Below the pieces are notes generated by a model. That model made no database searches. It worked only from the letters and a program-made list of their open reading frames with translations, and was not told where the DNA came from. A stretch of 64,000 bases of DNA from Candidatus Manganitrophaceae bacterium (GTDB lineage: Bacteria > Nitrospirota > Nitrospiria > SBBL01 > JAADHI01), in NCBI GenBank assembly GCA_012960925.1, contig DUAG01000047.1, positions 1 to 64,000 on the forward strand, read 5' to 3'. Position numbers and translations under genes: made by a program. Positions 8,594-18,656 of the stretch are shown here, one piece after another; the stretch's first letter is position 1; each line of letters starts with the position of its first letter.

Positions 8594-9505
8594 ATGAACG
8601 AACCAGAAACCAGGATTCAGGAAAAAAGTTCCAAACCCGAGCCTGGCCAGACCCGGGTTTTCGGGATCTTTGGATATCCAATCGCGCATACCCTTTCCCC
8701 GCCGATGCAGAATGCCGCCTTCAAGGCCTACGATCTAAATTCGGTTTACATTCCTTTTGAAATAGACCCCGCTTTTTTGAAGAACGCCGTAACGTCGATA
8801 CTTCCGCTGGGAATCAAAGGGGTCAACATTACCATTCCTCACAAAGAAACCATCATCCCTTTTCTCGATTCACTTGATGAAGAAGCCAGGAAGATCGGTG
8901 CCGTCAATACCATCGAGGTTTCCTCCGGGCGGCTGATCGGCCATAACACAGATGGAAAGGGCTACCTTGCATCTGTGGCAGCCCTGGATATTGATCTCAG
9001 GGGGCAAAGGGTTCTCATGATCGGTGCGGGAGGAGCGGCAAAAGGGGTTGCGGTCGCAGTCCTGTCTTCGGGGATATCGGAGTTAATACTCATGGTCAGG
9101 CGTCTCGATCGCGGAAAGGCCCTTGTCAAACAGCTCTCCGCCCTCTTTCCCGATGTACCGATTTTGGTCGTTGAGATGAATTCCGAACGACGTACCTTTC
9201 AAAAAAAAGATCGCGCAACGCTCCTGATCAACTGCACACCACTCGGAATGAAGGAGGAAGACCCGACCCCCTTTCCTCTCCCCTGGATCGAAGCGCATTG
9301 GATCGTTTCAGACCTGGTCTACCGTCCCACAGAGACTCCCTTGCTCTCCGCTGCAAAAAAGGTCGGCGCGCTTACAGTGCCTGGTATCGGAATGCTGCTC
9401 CACCAGGGCGCCCTGGCCTTTGAAATATGGACCCGGGAAAAAGCCCCTCTCAGCATCATGAAGGATGCCCTGGAAGAGGCGCTCTCTCCTCCTGATACAC
9501 AATAG
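8594..9505 (+). CDS. aroE: shikimate dehydrogenase (NADP)
   Basis: Reduces 3-dehydroshikimate to shikimate in aromatic amino acid and folate precursor synthesis. The 303-residue protein has the family motifs in order: shikimate-binding HTLSPPMQN, catalytic Lys in NITIPHKE, GAVNTI, NTDGKGYL and the nucleotide-binding GAGGAAKGVA, with the C-terminal GIGMLLHQGALAFE. The N terminus is about 20 residues longer than usual. There is no strong ribosome site; the only GAGG lies about 12 bases before the ATG, inside the right end of the repeat element A1. pabB and pabC at 54-56 kb draw on the same chorismate pathway. Confidence 0.94.
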   Translation: MNEPETRIQEKSSKPEPGQTRVFGIFGYPIAHTLSPPMQNAAFKAYDLNSVYIPFEIDPAFLKNAVTSILPLGIKGVNITIPHKETIIPFLDSLDEEARKIGAVNTIEVSSGRLIGHNTDGKGYLASVAALDIDLRGQRVLMIGAGGAAKGVAVAVLSSGISELILMVRRLDRGKALVKQLSALFPDVPILVVEMNSERRTFQKKDRATLLINCTPLGMKEEDPTPFPLPWIEAHWIVSDLVYRPTETPLLSAAKKVGALTVPGIGMLLHQGALAFEIWTREKAPLSIMKDALEEALSPPDTQ

Positions 9506-9630
9506 CCTGCACCGCTCTGGAAGGACGGAAACTGCGCTCACACCGCATGTTCTACTGCGTAATCCCGGAATTCTGGAACGGGGATTCTGTTGACAGAGTC
9601 CAGATCATCGGATAAGATGTTGACATCATT

Positions 9631-9767
9631 AAGGATGGTCTCGTAAAAAGTCGAACGATGCCCGTATTCGTAATTCCGGCGGAGGTCGGAATCCAGTCTT
9701 TTCAAATAGTTATAAATTCTCTGGACTCCGATTTTCACCGGAGTGACGACTTTTTACGGGTGCATCG
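9631..9767. repeat. palindromic intergenic repeat (REP/MITE-like)
   Basis: An imperfect inverted repeat of about 137 bp. The outer arms are GTAAAAAGTCG and CGACTTTTTAC. The inner arms are TTCCGGCGGAGGTCGGAATCCAG and CTGGACTCCGATTTTCACCGGAG. It resembles the widespread CCGGAATCCAG-type palindromes of many bacterial genomes. The 66-codon frame on the minus strand is a by-product of the palindrome. The remaining 9506-9870 gap holds no gene. Confidence 0.75.
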
Positions 9768-9789
9768 TTAAGGAAGCTCTGATTAAGCC
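9768..9789. repeat. family A terminal-repeat remnant
   Basis: TTAAGGAAGCTCTGATTAAG matches the family A terminus with one mismatch, but no core or second end follows before the pilB start. It is a solo end, probably from a deleted copy. Confidence 0.5.
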
Positions 9790-9870
9790 AGATACCCTCG
9801 AGAAACAATCGATATATCCCTGAAACAGAGATGCACACACAAGCATTAACCTAAAAAAGGATTGACACTG

Positions 9871-11667
9871 TTGATTGCAGAAAAACTGGGGAGAGTGGTT
9901 CTTGACGCGAATCTTGTTACGGAAGATCAGCTTCAAAAGGCCTTGCTTACCCAAAAGAGAGATGGAGGCAGGCTTGGGGAAATTCTGATCCGTCTGGGAT
10001 TTGTTGATGAATCCCACCTTCTCCAATGCCTGAGTCAGCAACACGGCGTCACTCTGATCGATCTCAACAAGACAAAAATTGACCCTGCAGTCACAAGACT
10101 CGTTCCTGCCGAGATCGCCAAGAAACATCTCGTTATCCCAGTAAAACGCCTCGGGTCATCCTTGAGCCTGGCCATGGTCGATCCAAGTGATGTCTATGCG
10201 ATTGACAATGTTAAGTTTGCAACCGGCTATAACGTCGAACCTTATATTGCATCAGAAGCAACCGTGATCGCCGCGATTAATAAATTTTATGGCGGCGGGA
10301 TAAAACAGAATAGCCCCTCCGTCATCGAGGCAAAAGACTACACCTTATCAGATCCAGATATGACTCTGAAGAAGGACCTGTTTACAGAAGATGCCCCAAT
10401 GGTCTCTGTGGATGACTTTGATACGGTCGTCGGAGATGCCCTGGACGATATTGACGTCGTCGAAGAACAGCAGGATGATTTTTTCGGTAAAGACGTTGAA
10501 GCCCCGATTGTCAAACTCGTCAACGGAATTCTGGTCAATGCCATCAAGGTTGGAGCAAGTGACATCCATGTCGAGCCTTTTGAAACCGTCTTTCGCATTC
10601 GATTTAGAATTGACGGGGTCATGAAGACCGTGATGAATCTCCCCACCCGGATTAAAAATCCGGTCGTCGCCAGGCTGAAGATCATGTCAAAGTTGGACAT
10701 TGCCGAACGACGTCTTCCACAGGATGGTCGAATCAAGCTGAAACTCGGAAGGAAGAGAGAAGTCGATTTCCGTGTCTCCACACTCCCCTGTCTTTTTGGC
10801 GAGAAGGTCGTCATGCGTATCTTAGACAAAGGGAATCTAAACCTCGATATGACCAAACTCGGCTTTGAAGAAAAAGCCCTGAGCTATTTTAAGAAAGCGA
10901 TCGATTCCCCCTATGGCATGGTCCTGGTCACCGGACCGACCGGGAGTGGAAAAACAACCACCCTCTACTCGGCCTTGAGTACAATCAATACACAAGAAAT
11001 TAATATCATGACGGCGGAAGATCCGGTAGAATACAATCTCCTCGGGATCAATCAGGTTCAAATGAAAGATGCGATCGGTCTTAATTTTGCGGCGGCACTT
11101 CGCTCCTTTCTCAGGCAGGATCCGGACGTGGTCATGGTCGGTGAAATTCGTGATTTCGAAACAGCGGAAATCGGGGTCAAGGCCGCTTTGACCGGGCATT
11201 TGGTCCTTTCCACACTTCATACGAATGATGCGCCCAGTACAATCAACCGACTCTTGAATATGGGGGTCGAACCTTTTCTCGTCGCTTCTTCAGTCATCTT
11301 AATCGTTGCACAAAGACTGACCAGAAGAATCTGCACCAAATGTAAAGAGGTCCTCCCGGTTCAGGATGAAGTACTCCTCCGGGCAGGATTCAAAGAAGCA
11401 GAAATCAAAAATCTGACGCTTTATAAAGGAAAGGGTTGCGACTTCTGCAGCAATACAGGCTACAAAGGCCGGGTCGCCCTATATGAGGTCATGCCGGTCG
11501 GAGAGGTCATCCGTGATCAGATATTGCAGGGAGCCTCTGCGGATGACATCAAGAAAAAGGCCATGGCAAGTGGGATGAGAACACTACGGATGAGTGGGCT
11601 CGAAAAGGTGAAAGAAGGGATGACCACCCTTGAAGAAATCCTGAACAACACCTTCCCCGATTCCTGA
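9871..11667 (+). CDS. pilB: type IV pilus extension ATPase PilB
   Basis: Cytoplasmic hexameric ATPase that powers pilus polymerisation. An N-terminal MshEN/GspE-N region (about 1-150) precedes the secretion ATPase core with Walker A GPTGSGKTTTL, Asp box, Walker B and His box (STLHTNDAPSTINRL). A zinc-binding cysteine tetrad follows (CTKC and CDFC). The frame opens with a TTG at 9862, but the A-rich GG ribosome site (AAAAAAGG) sits only one base before it. The TTG at 9871 has a 10-base spacing and starts directly at the conserved IAEKLGRVV, so I prefer it. It is the first gene of the pilBTCSR cluster and is 80 bases from pilT. Confidence 0.95.
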   Translation: MIAEKLGRVVLDANLVTEDQLQKALLTQKRDGGRLGEILIRLGFVDESHLLQCLSQQHGVTLIDLNKTKIDPAVTRLVPAEIAKKHLVIPVKRLGSSLSLAMVDPSDVYAIDNVKFATGYNVEPYIASEATVIAAINKFYGGGIKQNSPSVIEAKDYTLSDPDMTLKKDLFTEDAPMVSVDDFDTVVGDALDDIDVVEEQQDDFFGKDVEAPIVKLVNGILVNAIKVGASDIHVEPFETVFRIRFRIDGVMKTVMNLPTRIKNPVVARLKIMSKLDIAERRLPQDGRIKLKLGRKREVDFRVSTLPCLFGEKVVMRILDKGNLNLDMTKLGFEEKALSYFKKAIDSPYGMVLVTGPTGSGKTTTLYSALSTINTQEINIMTAEDPVEYNLLGINQVQMKDAIGLNFAAALRSFLRQDPDVVMVGEIRDFETAEIGVKAALTGHLVLSTLHTNDAPSTINRLLNMGVEPFLVASSVILIVAQRLTRRICTKCKEVLPVQDEVLLRAGFKEAEIKNLTLYKGKGCDFCSNTGYKGRVALYEVMPVGEVIRDQILQGASADDIKKKAMASGMRTLRMSGLEKVKEGMTTLEEILNNTFPDS

Positions 11668-11748
11668 CACGACAAGAAATGAGAAACCCCCTAAAAGGGA
11701 AAATATCGCAGTTGCTCCACCTGTTCAACAATTCAGGAGGGAAAGTTT

Positions 11749-12861
11749 ATGGCCAACCTGCAGAAGTTGCTTCAAATCATGGTCGAAAAAGGAGGTTCGG
11801 ATCTTCACCTGACGACAGGAGTCCCTCCCAAGGTCAGGATCAACGGAGAACTTGATTCCCTTAATTTTCCTGCCCTCACTGCAGCCGAGACCAAACAGCT
11901 TATTTATAGTGTCCTGACCGAAGCCCAGAAGCATCGTTTTGAAGAAGAGAACGAGCTTGATTTCTCATTCGGCTTGAAGGGCCTGAGTCGCTTCAGGGGA
12001 AATATCTTCGTTCAAAGAGGAGTCGTTGCCGGTGCGATTCGAACGATCCCCTTTGAGATCAGGACCTTTAAGGACTTGGGACTCCCCGCGGTGGTCGACG
12101 AACTCGTCAAGAAGCCGAGAGGTCTGATCCTGGTCACGGGTCCGACAGGAAGCGGAAAATCGACCACATTGGCATCGATGATCGATCACATCAATACCGA
12201 CCGCCATGAGCATATCATTACGATTGAAGATCCGATTGAATTTCTTCATCCCCACAAAAACTGCATTGTCAACCAACGAGAGGTCTCCTCTGACACAAAA
12301 TCATTTCAAAATGCCTTAAAATATATCTTAAGACAAGATCCGGATGTTGTCCTGATCGGTGAGATGCGGGATCTGGAAACCATTGAGGCGGCGTTAAGAA
12401 TCTCAGAGACAGGGCATCTAACTTTTGCAACGCTCCATACCAACTCTGCGCTTCAGTCGATCAACCGGATTATTGATGTTTTTCCGCCGCACCAACAATC
12501 ACAAGTCCGCGCACAACTTTCATTCGTTTTAGAAGGGGTTCTTTCTCAACAGCTCATCCCAAAGATAAATGGTCATGGGAGGGCCATGTCCATAGAGGTC
12601 ATGATCCCTACCCCTGCCATTCGCAACCTCATTCGAGAAGATAAGGTTCATCAAATCTACTCCTCGATGCAGACAGGCCAGGGGAAACATGGAATGCAAA
12701 CCATGAACCAATCCCTCTATGATCTCTGCTCCAAACGCCACATCTCTCATGAGGATGCGATTGGCCGGTCCAGCCAACCGGACGAACTGGTCACGATGCT
12801 GAATCGCGGAGGGAGTCCCATGCCCGGCATACGCGAACCGGGGAGAATGGTACGGCGGTAA
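11749..12861 (+). CDS. pilT: type IV pilus retraction ATPase PilT
   Basis: Hexameric ATPase that depolymerises the pilus and drives twitching motility or DNA uptake. The 370-residue protein has the PilT N-terminal motif GGSDLHLTTG, Walker A GPTGSGKSTTL, the Asp box (TIEDPIEFLH), Walker B (VLIGEMRD) and the His box (TLHTNSALQSINRIID) with FPPHQQ. It lacks the Cys tetrad of PilB, as expected. A strong ribosome site (AGGAGGGA) precedes the ATG. It lies between pilB and pilC, the standard order in this kind of cluster. Confidence 0.95.
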   Translation: MANLQKLLQIMVEKGGSDLHLTTGVPPKVRINGELDSLNFPALTAAETKQLIYSVLTEAQKHRFEEENELDFSFGLKGLSRFRGNIFVQRGVVAGAIRTIPFEIRTFKDLGLPAVVDELVKKPRGLILVTGPTGSGKSTTLASMIDHINTDRHEHIITIEDPIEFLHPHKNCIVNQREVSSDTKSFQNALKYILRQDPDVVLIGEMRDLETIEAALRISETGHLTFATLHTNSALQSINRIIDVFPPHQQSQVRAQLSFVLEGVLSQQLIPKINGHGRAMSIEVMIPTPAIRNLIREDKVHQIYSSMQTGQGKHGMQTMNQSLYDLCSKRHISHEDAIGRSSQPDELVTMLNRGGSPMPGIREPGRMVRR

Positions 12862-12908
12862 AGAGATCCGGACAGGAAATAGAGGCAGAACCAAATAAGG
12901 AGTAATCT

Positions 12909-14111
12909 ATGGCAACATTTACATGGTCGGGAAGGACCAGGCAGGGAACGGTTCAAAAAGGCGAACTGACCGCAAAAAACAAGGACGAAGTCATCAGCGT
13001 TCTCAGAAAACAGAATGTTCTCGTCACCTCGGTTCGGAAAAAACCAACAGAAATTACAATCCCTGGCTTTGAGAAGAAGGTAACCGATAAGGACATCGTC
13101 ATCTTTACCCGACAATTCGCGACCATGATCGATGCCGGGCTCCCCCTGGTCCAATGTCTTGAAATCCTCTCTGATCAAACGGAGAACCCCGTCTTGGCAA
13201 AAACAATCAAAGAAGTCCGTCTTGATGTTGAAGGAGGAGCGACCTATGCCGATTCTCTCGCAAGGCATCCTAAGGTCTTTAATCAGCTTTATGTCAGTAT
13301 GGTGGCTGCCGGTGAGGCGGGAGGGATTCTCGATACCATTCTTAACCGTCTGGCAAAGCATATCGAGAAGGCCATGAAGCTCAAAAAGCAAATCAAATCC
13401 GCAATGGTTTATCCCATCACCATTCTCGGAGTGGCGCTCACCGTCGTCGTCATTCTTCTGGTCTTCGTCATTCCGGTCTTTGCAAAAATGTTTACAGATT
13501 TCGGAGGTTCTCTGCCAAGACTCACCCAGATGGTCATTGATTTAAGCTATTTTCTGCAGCGGAATTTTTTATACATCGCGGGAGGACTCTTTCTTTTTTC
13601 ACGTGGTCTTAAGAAGTACTATCGCACAGACGGAGGACATAAGGCCCTAGACAATCTCGCCTTGAAGATCCCCGTGGTTGGTGAACTGATTCGAAAAGCA
13701 AGTGTGGCCAATTTTACACGAACCCTGGGCACATTGATTGCAAGCGGGGTTCCCATCCTGGAAGGACTCGGCATTGTGGCAAAAACATCAGGGAACAAGG
13801 TCATTGAACACGCATTGCTCGATGCACGCCAAAGCATTAGTGAAGGAAAAACAATTTCAGACCCACTTGAGAAAAGCAAGGTCTTTCCCCCCATGGTCGT
13901 CCAGATGATCGCCGTGGGAGAAACGACAGGGGCACTCGACGGCATGCTGAGTAAGATTGCTGATTTTTATGATGATGAAGTCGACGCCGCGGTCACCGCC
14001 CTGACCTCCATGCTCGAACCCATGATGATGGTATTTTTGGGGATCACGATTGGAACCATTGTTATTGCCATGTATCTACCTATTTTCGAGATGGCCGCCA
14101 TCGTCGGATAG
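12909..14111 (+). CDS. pilC: type IV pilus inner-membrane platform protein PilC
   Basis: Polytopic platform on which PilB and PilT act. The 400-residue protein has two T2SSF (GspF-type) domains, each with a cytoplasmic helical bundle (FTRQFATMIDAGLPLVQCLE at about 64, FTRTLGTLIASGVPILEGL at about 270). Three main membrane segments lie near 170-195, 218-235 and 375-397. A ribosome site (AAGGAG) lies 6 bases before the ATG. It lies 47 bases after pilT and 31 bases before pilS, so one transcript is likely. Confidence 0.95.
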   Translation: MATFTWSGRTRQGTVQKGELTAKNKDEVISVLRKQNVLVTSVRKKPTEITIPGFEKKVTDKDIVIFTRQFATMIDAGLPLVQCLEILSDQTENPVLAKTIKEVRLDVEGGATYADSLARHPKVFNQLYVSMVAAGEAGGILDTILNRLAKHIEKAMKLKKQIKSAMVYPITILGVALTVVVILLVFVIPVFAKMFTDFGGSLPRLTQMVIDLSYFLQRNFLYIAGGLFLFSRGLKKYYRTDGGHKALDNLALKIPVVGELIRKASVANFTRTLGTLIASGVPILEGLGIVAKTSGNKVIEHALLDARQSISEGKTISDPLEKSKVFPPMVVQMIAVGETTGALDGMLSKIADFYDDEVDAAVTALTSMLEPMMMVFLGITIGTIVIAMYLPIFEMAAIVG

Positions 14112-14142
14112 GCAGTGAAAAACATACTTAGGGATATGATCT

Positions 14143-15924
14143 ATGGATAAGGAAGGGGCCAGCCTGGCCGGCAAGATCCGGTGGCTCATCGTATTCCGGG
14201 TGGTACTGGTCACTGCCCTGCTCGGGCTGCCGCTCCTGCTCAACCTGGAAGCGCTCCAGAAGGGATGGTCCATCCGCACCTTCTATTTTCTGATCGGGTC
14301 GACCTATTTTTTAACCATTCTCTACATCTTAGCACTGTACAGAAAAAAGGCTCTTCTGTCTCTCGCCTTTGTCCAGCTTACAATCGACCTCCTCTTTGAA
14401 ACATCTCTCATCGCAGTCACCGGAGGGATCCAGAGTCCCTTTGTCTTTCTATACATCATCACGATTGTTTCGAGCAGCATCTTCTTCCGTCAAAATGGGG
14501 GTGTTCTGGTGGCCTCGGGTGCCACATTTCTCTTCGGAACCTTGATCAATCTCCAATACTTCCAGGTTCCACCCTTCCAATCTTCAGGCGGGTTAACGGG
14601 AAGGGATCTCTATTACATCCTTTCTCTCTACATGATCACCTTTTTTACGGTCGGAATCCTGAGCAGCCGACTTTCTAAAAAACTACATGACAAGGAAGTC
14701 GGATTCCTGGACCTGCAGGTCTTCCAGGAAGTCATCGTCCAGAGCATGCCCAGCGGCCTGATTACAACCGATATGATCGGAAGGATTACTTCATTCAACC
14801 GATCGGCAACAGAAATAACCGGATTTGAATCTGAAGATATCCTCGGCAAGATCTGGTGGGAACGATTTTCGTGGGATGACATTCAGGACCATTACCACGA
14901 TTTTGAAACCTCCGGGACGACGCAACGATTTGAGGGAGAGATCCTCAATAAGAAGGGAGAACGCACCTTGCTGGGTGTGACCATCTCCGCACTACGCAAT
15001 GAACAGGGCAAACAAATCGGGATTATTGGAACCTTTCAAGATTTAACTCAAATCAGAAACCTGGAAGAAGCCATCCAAGAGAAAGAACGTCTGGCGACGA
15101 TTGGGGAAATGGCTGCGGGGATGGCACACGAAATACGAAATCCCCTCGCATCCTTGAGCGGATCGATTCAAGTGCTTAATAAGGAACTTCGGCTGGATGA
15201 TGAAGAAAAAACACTCCTCAGGATCGCCGTCAAAGAAACTGAACGGCTGAATACCATCATTACGCAGTTCCTCCTTTACGCAAAGCCCTCGCCTCCACAA
15301 CGTCAACGGGTCAATCTTCATGCTCTCTTGTCAGAAACAACTAAGCTGATCAAGAACAATCCCGAATATAATGATCGGATTAACGTCACACTGCAAAAAA
15401 GTACAACCCCGCTCATGATATTGATTGATCCTGACCAGATAAAACAGGTTTTCTGGAACCTCGCGATTAATGCCTTCCAGGCGATGCCGCGCGGAGGGAC
15501 GCTGTCCGTTTCGGCCCGACGATTTTCTTCAAAAAAAGAGAACTCGTTTTATCCTCCAAGAGGGACCGACAGCGGAAGTGCAGTCGACCTGGATCAGGTA
15601 GAAATTATTTTTAAGGATACCGGAGAAGGCATTCAAAAAGAAAATTTCAATAAAATCTTTTATCCCTTTTTCACAACAAAAAACTCAGGTTCAGGTTTAG
15701 GACTTTCAATTGTCCAGCGAGTCATCGAGGAGCATTTCGGAAAGATTGAGGTAAGAAGTCAACCCGGAGGAACCTCTTTTCACATATTATTACCATTGGA
15801 TGAACTTGCCTCGAAGCCGGTATCAGAAACAGCACATACTATTTCAGGAGAGGTCCAGGCCAACAACGATGAACCCCTTCGCATTGAAGAACCGATCCGC
15901 AGCGGTCAGGATGCTTCGACCTGA
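14143..15924 (+). CDS. pilS: PilS-type sensor histidine kinase
   Basis: Sensor kinase of the system that controls pilin transcription. The N-terminal third (about 1-190) holds six hydrophobic segments, as in PilS. A PAS domain follows (about 200-310), then HisKA with the H-box MAHEIRNPLASLSGS and a HATPase domain (NLAINAFQAMPRGG, DTGEGI, FFTTKNSGSGLGLSI). Known PilS proteins sense pilin in the inner membrane; that role here rests on position after pilC and before pilR. The C-terminal 50 residues beyond the ATPase domain are low-complexity. No pilA is in the window, so the target gene lies elsewhere. Confidence 0.9.
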   Translation: MDKEGASLAGKIRWLIVFRVVLVTALLGLPLLLNLEALQKGWSIRTFYFLIGSTYFLTILYILALYRKKALLSLAFVQLTIDLLFETSLIAVTGGIQSPFVFLYIITIVSSSIFFRQNGGVLVASGATFLFGTLINLQYFQVPPFQSSGGLTGRDLYYILSLYMITFFTVGILSSRLSKKLHDKEVGFLDLQVFQEVIVQSMPSGLITTDMIGRITSFNRSATEITGFESEDILGKIWWERFSWDDIQDHYHDFETSGTTQRFEGEILNKKGERTLLGVTISALRNEQGKQIGIIGTFQDLTQIRNLEEAIQEKERLATIGEMAAGMAHEIRNPLASLSGSIQVLNKELRLDDEEKTLLRIAVKETERLNTIITQFLLYAKPSPPQRQRVNLHALLSETTKLIKNNPEYNDRINVTLQKSTTPLMILIDPDQIKQVFWNLAINAFQAMPRGGTLSVSARRFSSKKENSFYPPRGTDSGSAVDLDQVEIIFKDTGEGIQKENFNKIFYPFFTTKNSGSGLGLSIVQRVIEEHFGKIEVRSQPGGTSFHILLPLDELASKPVSETAHTISGEVQANNDEPLRIEEPIRSGQDAST

Positions 15925-16028
15925 AATGAAGAGGACCTCGTAACTCTTATGAACAGACTATGCGTATTCAAACCAGAACAACCGGAGATGCGGTGTTCAC
16001 TCGCCACAACTTGAGGTTACAATAGTAT

Positions 16029-17483
16029 ATGGGAAAAATTCTGGTCGTCGATAATGAAAGCAGTATGCGGGAGTTTCTCGCTATTGTCCTGAGCAAGGAA
16101 GGATATTCCGTTGCCACGGCAGAAGACGGGAAGCAAGCCCTGAAAGACCTGGAGAAGGATTCCTTTGACCTGGTTCTCACAGATATCAGAATGCCAAAGA
16201 TGGGTGGTCTGGAACTCCTCAAGGCCTTGAAGGTCATCTCTCCTGAAACCATCACCGTCATGATGACGGCCTATGCCTCAACCGGAACGGCGATTGAAGC
16301 CATGAAGGAGGGCGCTTACGACTACTTAACAAAACCCTTCCAGGTTGACGAAGTCAAGCTAATCATCAAAAACGCATTGGAGCGAAAAAGACTCCAGAAA
16401 GAAAATATCCAACTTCGGCGTGAATTGAAAGGACAATCGAGCTTTACAAAGATCATTGGAAGAAGTGAAAAAATGAAGAAGGTCCTTGATCTGGTTATGA
16501 AAGTCGCTGACAGTAAAAGTAATGTCCTGATCTATGGCGAATCCGGAACGGGAAAGGAATTGATTGCACGGGCCATCCATTACAATAGCGGGAGGCAGCA
16601 TGCTCCCCTGGTGACTGTCAATTGCGGTGCACTCCCTGAAGCACTTCTGGAAAGCGAACTGTTCGGCCATATGAAGGGGTCTTTTACCGGGGCCATCAGC
16701 AATAAGGAAGGGCTCTTTGAGATCGCCCATGGAGGGAGTATCTTTCTTGATGAGATTGGAGAAACCTCCTTATCTATCCAGGTAAAACTATTACGTGTGA
16801 TTCAGGAAAAGGAGTTTCGACGCGTTGGAGGAAGCAAGGACATCAAAGTTGACGTTCGAATTATTGCCGCAACAAATAAAAAGCTCGAAAAGCTGGTCGA
16901 AGAGGGCCGGTTTCGTGAAGATCTTTATTATCGTCTTGATGTGATCCCCATCATTCTTCCACCCTTGCGCGAGAGACCCGAAGATATCCCGCCTCTTGTC
17001 GATTTTTTCATTCAGAAATTCAATCGGAGCATGGAAAAGGAGATTGAGAGGATAGACGAAGAAGCGATACGCCTCTTGGTCAACCAGGAATGGAAAGGAA
17101 ACGTCCGGGAGCTTGAAAACGCCATTGAACGAATCATAGCACTGTCATCCAGTAAGGTCTTAACAACGGAAGACTTCAGTGGCTGTTTCCTGAAACCCTC
17201 TCAATCGATTCCGATCCCAGCATCAATCCCCCAGGAAGGTCTTGACCTGGAAGGCCTGATCGACAAGCTTGAGAAGGAACTTCTCCTAAAAGCGCTAAAC
17301 GAAACGCACTGGGTAAAAAAAAAAGCGGCAAAACTTCTCCAAATTAATTTCCGTTCCTTTCGCTATCGACTACAAAAGCACGGCATCAAACGGAATAAAG
17401 ATGGGACTGAAATAGTCGACCCGGAAGATTCGGAAGGTCCGACTACAGAGGAAGAATTCACGTCATATCCAGGCTTTGATTAA
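16029..17483 (+). CDS. pilR: PilR-type sigma-54 response regulator
   Basis: Partner of PilS, expected to activate pilA from a sigma-54 promoter. Receiver domain (about 2-118, Asp in LVLTDIRMPKMGG), AAA+ domain (about 140-370; Walker A GESGTGKE, Walker B IFLDEIGE) and a Fis-type helix-turn-helix (KKKAAKLLQINFRSFRYRL). The sigma-54 contact loop reads GSFTGA, with Ser for Ala at position two, as in several known PilR proteins. The 35-residue acidic tail after the helix-turn-helix is unusual. It lies 105 bases after pilS and ends the pil cluster. Confidence 0.92.
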   Translation: MGKILVVDNESSMREFLAIVLSKEGYSVATAEDGKQALKDLEKDSFDLVLTDIRMPKMGGLELLKALKVISPETITVMMTAYASTGTAIEAMKEGAYDYLTKPFQVDEVKLIIKNALERKRLQKENIQLRRELKGQSSFTKIIGRSEKMKKVLDLVMKVADSKSNVLIYGESGTGKELIARAIHYNSGRQHAPLVTVNCGALPEALLESELFGHMKGSFTGAISNKEGLFEIAHGGSIFLDEIGETSLSIQVKLLRVIQEKEFRRVGGSKDIKVDVRIIAATNKKLEKLVEEGRFREDLYYRLDVIPIILPPLRERPEDIPPLVDFFIQKFNRSMEKEIERIDEEAIRLLVNQEWKGNVRELENAIERIIALSSSKVLTTEDFSGCFLKPSQSIPIPASIPQEGLDLEGLIDKLEKELLLKALNETHWVKKKAAKLLQINFRSFRYRLQKHGIKRNKDGTEIVDPEDSEGPTTEEEFTSYPGFD

Positions 17484-17566
17484 TCCGCATTGATGATACC
17501 CCTTAAAAAGTATGTGAAAATTCGAGTAGCACAGAACTGCCGCCCAATACAGAAAGAAGAAAAAGA

Positions 17567-18475
17567 ATGGGCGCGCTGAATCGTTACAGAAGTATCACCA
17601 TTAAGGCACCTGCCAAGATAAATCTTTATCTCAAGGTAAGAAATAAACGAAAGGATGGCTACCATAATCTTTGTTCCCTGATGCAGATGGTCGGGCTCTA
17701 TGACCATCTCACCTTTCAGGAAGCACCCACCGGGATTCGTTTGTATATTGAAAATTCCCCTCTTTCATCCGGCCAGGATAATCTCGTCGTACAAGCAGCC
17801 GAAACCCTTCAGAAAGAATTACAAAGAAGCCAAAAGGGAAGAAGAAAAGGGGTAAAGATCACCTTAATTAAAAACATCCCGGTTTCTGCAGGAATGGGAG
17901 GGGGAAGCAGTGATGCAGCAGCAACTCTGCTTGGTCTCAACCGCCTCTGGTCACTTCATTGGTCCCGGAAAAAGCTGGCAAAGATTGGAGAAGGCTTGGG
18001 GAGTGATCTCCCCTTCTTCTTTCATGGTCCGACGGCCTGGGTCACCGAAAGAGGAGAAGAAGTCGAAAAGGTGAATGCCGTCTTTAATGGGTGGGCGGTT
18101 CTGGTCAATCCTGGTATGTCGGTCTCAACCGCCGAAGTTTTTGAGGACTTTTCAAAGACATTCGTGTTGACAAACAAGAAATCAAATATTAGTATTAAGA
18201 AACTAAACATCCAAAAACCAGCAATAGAGGAAGTATTTCTTAGGCCTTACAACGACTTAGAAAAAATAACCCTACAGAAACTGCCGGTATTGCTTGCCAT
18301 TAAAAAGAGACTGAAGACCCTTGGCGGAACAGGGGTTCTGATGTCCGGAAGTGGCCCAACCCTCTTTGGCCTCTTTCCAGAATATGCAGCGGCGAAGAAA
18401 GCTGCCGGCGTCATGAAAGAACAGTCCTCATTGCAGGTTTGGGTGACAAAGGTGTTAAAACGCGTGCCCTTTTAA
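17567..18475 (+). CDS. ispE: 4-diphosphocytidyl-2-C-methyl-D-erythritol kinase
   Basis: GHMP-family kinase of the non-mevalonate (MEP) isoprenoid pathway, which phosphorylates CDP-methylerythritol. Motifs present: substrate-binding AKINLYL with KDGYHNL, the ATP loop PVSAGMGGGSSDAAA, and the C-terminal LMSGSGPTLFGLF. Length (302) is normal. It is the only isoprenoid gene in the window. A purine-rich ribosome site (GAAAGAAGAAAAAG) precedes the ATG. The tRNA-Gln gene begins 26 bases after its stop codon and may share its transcript. Confidence 0.94.
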   Translation: MGALNRYRSITIKAPAKINLYLKVRNKRKDGYHNLCSLMQMVGLYDHLTFQEAPTGIRLYIENSPLSSGQDNLVVQAAETLQKELQRSQKGRRKGVKITLIKNIPVSAGMGGGSSDAAATLLGLNRLWSLHWSRKKLAKIGEGLGSDLPFFFHGPTAWVTERGEEVEKVNAVFNGWAVLVNPGMSVSTAEVFEDFSKTFVLTNKKSNISIKKLNIQKPAIEEVFLRPYNDLEKITLQKLPVLLAIKKRLKTLGGTGVLMSGSGPTLFGLFPEYAAAKKAAGVMKEQSSLQVWVTKVLKRVPF

Positions 18476-18500
18476 GGCGGGTGCTTTCTCTGACTCTTTT

Positions 18501-18575
18501 TGGGGCGTCGACAAGTGGCAAGTCACGAGATTTTGGATCTCGCATTCCCAGGTTCGAACCCTGGCGCCCCAGCCA
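18501..18575 (+). tRNA. tRNA-Gln (anticodon TTG)
   Basis: A complete cloverleaf. The acceptor strand TGGGGCG pairs with CGCCCCA. The D arm is GAC/GTC, the anticodon arm is CGAGA-TTTTGGA-TCTCG with TTG at 18533-18535, and the T arm is CCAGG-TTCGAAC-CCTGG. The discriminator base is G and CCA is encoded. The first pair (T1-A72) is the weak pair typical of bacterial tRNA-Gln. Confidence 0.97.
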
Positions 18576-18656
18576 CTTATTCGATCTTTTCTTCGCAGTG
18601 AGATCAACCTATTGAATAGTCAACATTATTACGGGTTGCTTTAGCGAGAAGTCCCA

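Noticed and set aside
9538-9738. 66-codon frame on the minus strand
   Set aside because: It is made by the palindromic repeat at 9631-9767 and has no ribosome site.
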